A DNA stretch of 64,000 nucleotides. Origin: Limonium bicolor. Taxonomy: Eukaryota; Streptophyta; Magnoliopsida; Caryophyllales; Plumbaginaceae. Below the pieces are notes generated by a model that did no database searches, had not been told where the DNA came from, and was given only the letters and a program-made list of their open reading frames with translations. Shown piece by piece: positions 57,768 to 64,000 of the stretch (positions within the stretch are counted from its first letter, which is position 1; each line of letters opens with the position of its first letter). The stretch spans positions 248,001 through 312,000 of the forward strand of contig CM041779.1 in NCBI GenBank assembly GCA_023374045.1. The letters run 5' to 3'. Made by a program: the position numbers and the translations under genes.

Positions 57768-60700
57768 TGAAATACCCCTAACATTTAAATAATTAAATAT
57801 ATGTAAATAAATACTATTTTTGGAATTATAGATATTAATTAGGGGATTATTAAACCCTAAGAAAGTATATAAACATTTAGGCGTTAAAAACGCACCTAAA
57901 CTCCTTAAGGTCAAAAACGTGCGCTAAAGCCCGACCTTAAGATAAACAAGTTATATAAGCTATAAAATTCACATGAAGTTAACCAAGGATCATTATATGA
58001 CCTTCAGAATGCAGGAATTCATCTAAAACTGAGTGAAAATACAAAATGCTCGGGAGTACCCTTAAAGGCCCTTAAGGCCCGAAAGTCCCGGAAATACATT
58101 ATAGGATGAAGTAAAGCTATACACATCATTACAAATGCACCATAAACCTTATTAAATATATAAGATGAAGTTCTCAAGCTAAATTCTCAGTTAAACGCAA
58201 AGTGCTAAGAGATGCCTTATGGGGGTCCCATAAACCCTCGGGAATGCCCAGGAGGAGTGCCGAGGGGGCACGAACTCCTATAAAATTAATTCTTAGGGTT
58301 CCTAACATCATTATTCAACATTAAAGAGAATAGTCGAGCTACTTCCTCAAAAATAAACAAAGTGCTCAGACGAATTTCTTAACGCTCCTTTTTGCCCCGG
58401 GAGTGTCCCTGTAGCCCGAAAATTGAGTTACAAGTTTATATAACCCCATATAACTCAATGTAACACCTTAATATATTATTATTGACTATAAACAATGTCA
58501 ATAAACACTTGGAACTCATAGCGACTAATTATTTTTCAGAAACATCCTTAAAGCACAAAAATGCACCTTCGGGTGTCACAAAAATGCGTTCTACGCAATT
58601 TCCTTGAAGTTCTTGAGGAGCCACGAGTTGATAATATTAAAAGGGGATAAAATGACCATCTAAATCAATTAATGACAGTACTAAATTCATAATACAAATG
58701 GGGGCGATTGTTGGTACAAAAAGGTACCTAAAATCAGCATTTTTACCTTAAAAGTTTCATCTTTTACCATCATATAAATGTACCAAATAAATGCTGGAAC
58801 CTATTACACATATTAGTATGATCTTAGTACAATATAATGTGACAGGAATTAAAGCAAAAATCATTCCCATTGGACCTCCATGTCATGCGCCATTTGTAGT
58901 CACATTTGACTAGTTTTTGGTTTAAAAATTGTCTTATGCTAATGTGACTCACCTAGCATATATTATATGATAATGTAACAATTAAATCAGTCATGGGGAG
59001 CCTTCAATACCGTGTACGTACAAGAAGACAGCAAGGAAAGATTAGTATAAGAAAAGCAATGAAATAAAATACAACAAAAACAAGATTTACTTTACCACTT
59101 GTGTACTAGCTAGACTATGATATTGAGTAGCCTTGCTGTAACATGTGACTACCGATTATATTAAAGGGAAAGGAGCTCTGGTTGCCTAATATTAAATCAA
59201 AGGAAGACATAAACCTAACTATACCACTAATTGCCTATAAACTACAAGTAATTAAGGCTGCTCACATGCTCCATTGCCGCACACCTACAAGGAAGAAGAC
59301 AATATTAGCATGATTGATCAAGCATGGAAAATGCTAAAGAAATGCATTACCTAGTTGCCTAGAAACATAGCATGATCTTATGTCTCAAAAACAAAGAAAA
59401 TGGGTGACATGTATGCTCTTATATTACCATAAATTGCAAGGGAATAAGACATGTTAATTTCCTTAGAAAATCAAAAGAAACACTTACCTATATCTACTCT
59501 TGTCTTCTAGTTTCAAGTGGCCAACAAAGCTCCATTATTTCCCTTGTCATTAGCCGAATACAACCACTAATTGAGGGCATTACTTAGCCAATAATCCATG
59601 AATAAACTAAATACAAAGACTAGTCAACTAATACATTAATTAAGCAAAAGAAGAATCATATCAATTGCCTCCTTCTAATACCAACGTGAGCTCCTTCATT
59701 CTTCTTTGCCTTCCATGGCCGAATGGTAAGCTCTCCCTCATTCTCTCTTTTCTTCTTCCATTGTTAGTTAATTCCTTAGAGCTCTAAAGCTCCATTAATG
59801 GTGATCTAAGTTCTAACACCAATTCTATGTAAATTCCTGGTTAAATCTACTAAGTCTTGAAGCAAGAATCATCCTAGGAATCCTTACAAACTTCGCCAAG
59901 CTTTAGTGCTCCAAAGAGGCTCCTAGATTCAACAACAACAACACAAGGAACAACAAGACCAAGTTAAGGTATATTTTCATGTTGAAAATCCTAAGTAAAT
60001 TCCTTAAGGTAATTTCGAAAATTATGAACTTCTAAACCAAGGTTCTCTTCATTATTTCATGAAGGAAACTTAGATCTACAACCATCTCAAGGTGTACCAA
60101 AAATACCTTGTTAAATTTCTAAGGTAAACTCTTGTAAAACTACTCCAAATCTTATTTATAATTTTGTTAGAAGTCTAACAAATGGATCTCCTAAATATAT
60201 TCAAGGAGGCCGAATTCTCTTCAAGAAAATATCATTGGAGAAGCTTGGAGTTCAAGGAGAAATCAAGTACAAGAATTGTCTTAATTTAAGGAGTAAGTTT
60301 ATATGATTAAGGTTTATTAAGTTTAGGTTTGATTTAAGCTTCTAACTTGGGTATACAAATTATATATAACCTCTAAATAAATTAAGGCCGAAAATATTGG
60401 GTTATATTGTCAAGAAAATAATTTATAACATATAAGGTGAGATTATTACCTTAAGGTATAAATATGTGTCACAAAAATTAATTAAGATGCATATATATAT
60501 ATATATAAACCGAAATATCTAAGAGTTGTTTGTTCTATTTTGAGTTTATAATCATTCTAAGTCATTAGCATAATTTTTAGAAGTGTTATATGGCTTATAT
60601 ACATTTATATATACATATTATAATGTTTAAATCAAGTTTTAGAACTATATGGTAAAGGAATATTAAAACCAAGAGCAAAGTATTTCATTTGATGATTTTT

Positions 60701-61681
60701 TAGATATGTATAAGTATATTAACTTATATTATAAATTTTGGGAGCATTAAAAATAGCTACAAGTATTTAAATGGCTAGTTTAATAAGTTATGTGGCTAAA
60801 ATATAAATTTTGAAAAGTTTGGTTTAGGAAATGTAAAAGCCTAGAGCTTAAGGGTTAATTTGGTAAATTTATGATATAATATAAGGTAGGAATTAATATT
60901 ATGAATTTTGGTGAATTTAAATAAGTGGTTAAGTGTTAAAATAACATTATATAAAGTTTTGGGGCTATTTTGTAAATATTGGAAAGTTTAGAGGAGAAAC
61001 CGAATTACACATGTTTTATGGGTATATTAAAGTATTAATTATGAAATTAAGTCTAGGTCAAAGTGTTGACCAAAAACTTTGGGTTAAAATGATTTATGAC
61101 ATAAATATTAAGATTATAAAAGTCTTGGGGTGAATATGTAATTTATGGAAGATTCTATGTAGAACCGAATTGGTTGGGGCGAAATCATAATTTAAGAAAA
61201 TATATGGGTTACTTCGGTTATTTAAAGAAATAAAATATTTAAACTATGGTTTATAAGTTAATATGTAACTTATATAAAGTTTTGGGGTTTAAAAGTGAAT
61301 AAAGGAAAATATAAGTGAAAACCGAAAATTAAGGGGTTTATTTGTAATTTATAAAAGTGGGCATAATGAGATTGTAATTTACAGAAATTAATGTGGACAT
61401 TTGGTAAATTAAAAAGGTAATGTGGATGATTAATAATTACAAAGGTTAATGTGGGTAATTAGTGAATTATAGAAGTTATAAGGTTATTTGACAATTTATA
61501 GAAGTTAATATAATTGTTTTACAATTTCCGAAAAATAATATGGGTATTTAGTAAATTATAAAAGTGTATGGTTGTTTGGTAAATTGTAAAAGTTAATGGG
61601 TTCAAATTATGATTACCGGAAATTATATGTGGTCATTTAGTAATTTACTAAGTTGTTGGGTATAATTATAAATACCGAATT
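57768..61681 (+). repeat. 3' LTR of element D, interrupted by H
   Basis: Begins TGAAATACCCCTAAC after the polypurine tract. 3.9 kb are present before H starts. AT-rich with no coding frame; a run of short TTTATAAAAGTTAATATGGG-like phrases from about 61370 to 61640 looks like a decayed tandem repeat. Confidence 0.7.
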
Positions 61682-64000
61682 TGAAATACCCCAAACTTAG
61701 ACATGGTGTTTAAATGATAAACCAAGAAATAAGAAGGCTAAATAATGCCTTAGAAACATTAAGAACCATTTCTAATCAAAGAAAATATAAGGAAACACCA
61801 AAAGAGCAGTTTAAGTAAAAACGTGCTCTAAGCTTGGAGAGACATGGGAGAGTACCCAAATATTGTTCTAAGACCTAGTAGTAATATCCTAATGGTCATT
61901 TTAAGTCAATTACCAAAGAAAACCAAGCTTGAAAACAAGTTAAAATACAAAATGTGCTTTAAGGAGTCTTAAAGCACGTTTTTGAAAAATTGTCTTGTAA
62001 ATGTGTTTTGAATGGCTAAATGTCCATCATTACTCTTTAATTAATATGTGTACTATATAGTATCACATTTGGAGGTCTATATCAATGGGAAATCAAAAAT
62101 TTCACAACAATGTGCCTTGTTTTTGATGAATAGTGAATTATTAAGCTAGTTTATAACATAAGTCTATATAAGTGAGACATTTGCTCAACAAAGACTTAAT
62201 TACCCTCATTAATAAAAGGGGGCCGGTTTCTTAGGAGGTGAGTCATCACCCACATGAGTCATTAAGCAAATAAGAGAGCAAATGAGAGTTATAAAGTAAA
62301 AACACTATTCACCTTTTACATAAATATCACTTTATTAGTTCTTCTCCTCACTTCTTCATTCTTCTTTGCTTTCCCACGGTTTGAACTGCTCTCTTTCTCT
62401 TCTCCATTCACGTAGAGCTTGACCCCCATGAAAGCTCCATCTTCCCTTGGCCACATCTTGCTCATTTTAGCTCCAAATCCAAAACAAAATACATATTCCT
62501 CTTAGTTAGCTCAAGCTCATCCTTTCTATCTTTTCAAAACTTCAAGAGCTTCATTTTGGTGCCAAGTCAAACCACCATTAGAGGAGGAAATTCAAGTTTG
62601 GAGACTCCATTGGCATCTCCATTCTCTTAAGGTAAAGAAAGTGTAAGAAAATCTAGGTTTCCACCATTTTCTTCACATGTCCGAAAATATATACTCATGG
62701 GACTCCATGTTTATGCCTTGTTCTAGCTTGTTTCTACTCTTCAAAAGGGAGAGGAGGTCCTTCTTGCTTCACATCCAAGTTTGTCTTGAGAAACCAAGGT
62801 AAAACAATCACATTATACCTTAAAACATATTTTTTTAAACCTAGGGTTTGTTCCTTAGGGTTAATGTTATCTAGTACTCATTGGAGTCATGGATATTGGT
62901 TAGAACATTGGCAAGGAGAATCACATTGGTGACCGAGATTGAATAAAGAAAACCTAAGGAGAAAAGCTTTTAAGCTTGTGAGAAAACAAGGGTAAATTAC
63001 TTACCTTAAGTTGTTTGTTGTTTTAAGGGAATGAGGTATGGGTATAGGATGAGAGTTAGTGTAGAGTTTATATTGGGAAGGTGCTATAAACCTAGGAGAA
63101 ACAATGACTATTCTTGTGAACTTGTGACTAAGGAGCAAATGAGAAAAGAGATAGTTAAGAATATAAAGGTGAAGTACAAGAAGCATTTTATTTCAATGGG
63201 AGCCTTGTTGAGTGTATTCGCAGTTGAAGGCATATATATGTGGAAATTCAGTGGTTAAGATTATTGTCATTTAAGGGCCTAAGTGCCAAGCATTTTAAGT
63301 TTAAGCACTATATGAGATGTGGTGTGGTTTTGGTGTAAATTGGGTGTTAAGTTGTGGTGGTGAGAATTTGGGTGATATTGGTTGTTTGATGGAGAAAAAC
63401 CATGTGTTGGAGGTACTTTATACTAGAGAACCTATGGCAAAAAAAATTAAAGAAGAGTTTAAGTGTTTAAGATATCCTAAGGGAATTTAATGACTAAGAA
63501 AGTACTAGGATGTTCTAGATATTGTCTTGGTGAAGAAGGGTGAAGTTAGGGTGTTTTAATGACTTATAATGACTTAGGTATCACCATGGAGGAGTTACGA
63601 ATCAAGAGAATGTATTTGAGTATTTAGAACTTAGGTAAAAGTTGGTAAGCAACTAGGAAGGAAGTTTAGGTTGTGAAGGAACCTTAAGTAGATGCATAAA
63701 AGAGTTTTAGAAGGAGAAAGATGCTTGGGAGATGATGTTAAGATAAGGAGAAAACATTTTGGGATAAGTTATCATAGGTGAGAAACACCATTTAGAAACC
63801 TAGTACAAAATGTTGCAAGTGTTAAGGAAATTCACAAAGAAATAAGTAAAGGCTTAAGGAATTAGAAAATGAGTTTCATGAATGTTGTATGTGGATATAA
63901 GGGTACCAAATGTTGTTAGGAAGCATTAAGAGCCTTTAGGAGAAGATACTATAAGGGTTGGAGGCTTTGGAGGAGTTTGGTTAAGTGTTTAAAGGCTTAG
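61682..64000 (+). repeat. 5' part of another LTR (H), cut by the window end
   Basis: Starts TGAAATACCCCAAAC in the middle of the D LTR, with no polypurine tract before it. It follows the order of LTR1-3 and F: 14-bp inverted repeat (61949-61982), GGGGGCCGGTTTCTTAGG block (about 62218), CATAAATA and a pyrimidine-rich stretch (about 62320-62400), GGGCCTAAGTGCC (about 63272). No coding frame is supported. Solo LTR or full element cannot be told. Confidence 0.75.

Larger units (their letters stand above)
31622..61681 (+). mobile_element. Old Ty3/gypsy element D, interrupted by E/F, bounded by G and H
   Basis: Parts are 5' LTR end 31622-32667, primer site, gag 32880-33959, then after E the continuation 53278-57767 with an AlkB relic and a decayed pol tail, and 3' LTR 57768-61681. 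It is related to the array family (same gag architecture, same AlkB position, same polypurine 12-mers) but strongly diverged. H cuts its 3' LTR. Confidence 0.75.

Overview
The window is nuclear plant DNA, probably from a eudicot; the species cannot be named from the sequence. It is made almost entirely of nested and tandem LTR retrotransposons. The evidence is chromovirus-type Ty3/gypsy pol proteins with 3.8-3.9 kb LTRs and initiator-tRNA-Met primer sites (TGGTATCAGAGC), plus a second element type with a tRNA-Asp primer site (TGGCGCCGTTGCCGGGGA). No host gene, tRNA, rRNA or CRISPR array was found.

Layout. 1-389: unrecognised flank. 390-29137, plus strand: a tandem array of one chromovirus family reading truncated internal A / LTR1 / internal B / LTR2 / internal C / LTR3, with neighbouring units sharing an LTR. 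29138-31621: 3' part of an LTR of a related family (G), into which the array appears to have inserted. 31622-32667: 3' end of the 5' LTR of an old related element D, whose internal region runs 32668-33959 and resumes at 53278-57767, followed by its 3' LTR at 57768-61681. 33960-53272: a non-autonomous element E inside D gag, with target duplication CACAG. 35983-49936: a full-length minus-strand element F inside E, with target duplication CTTTC. 61682-64000: start of another LTR (H) inside the D 3' LTR, cut by the window end. Nesting order: D oldest; E and G in D; F in E; the A-B-C array in G; H in D.

The most unusual content is an AlkB-type Fe(II)/2-oxoglutarate dioxygenase frame, resembling plant ALKBH1, between gag and pol in A (3' end only), B, C and F, with a decayed relic in D. 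F keeps all expected catalytic residues in an uninterrupted 219-codon frame. The frame lies inside a predicted 1.06 kb intron. Removing that intron would fuse Gag to Pol in frame; using the same donor with a nearer acceptor would fuse Gag to the AlkB frame in F. Two more short introns are predicted in gag. The model is a retroelement that uses alternative splicing to choose between Gag-AlkB and Gag-Pol, and that may carry its own nucleic-acid demethylase. Splicing and activity are inferences.

The LTRs and leader also hold conserved structure: a primer-site hairpin and a U5-proximal stem with compensatory changes, arrays of short inverted repeats that keep their position but change sequence between families, and a duplicated polypurine tract. 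Many frameshifts are single-base indels, densest in copy A, and some may be assembly errors.
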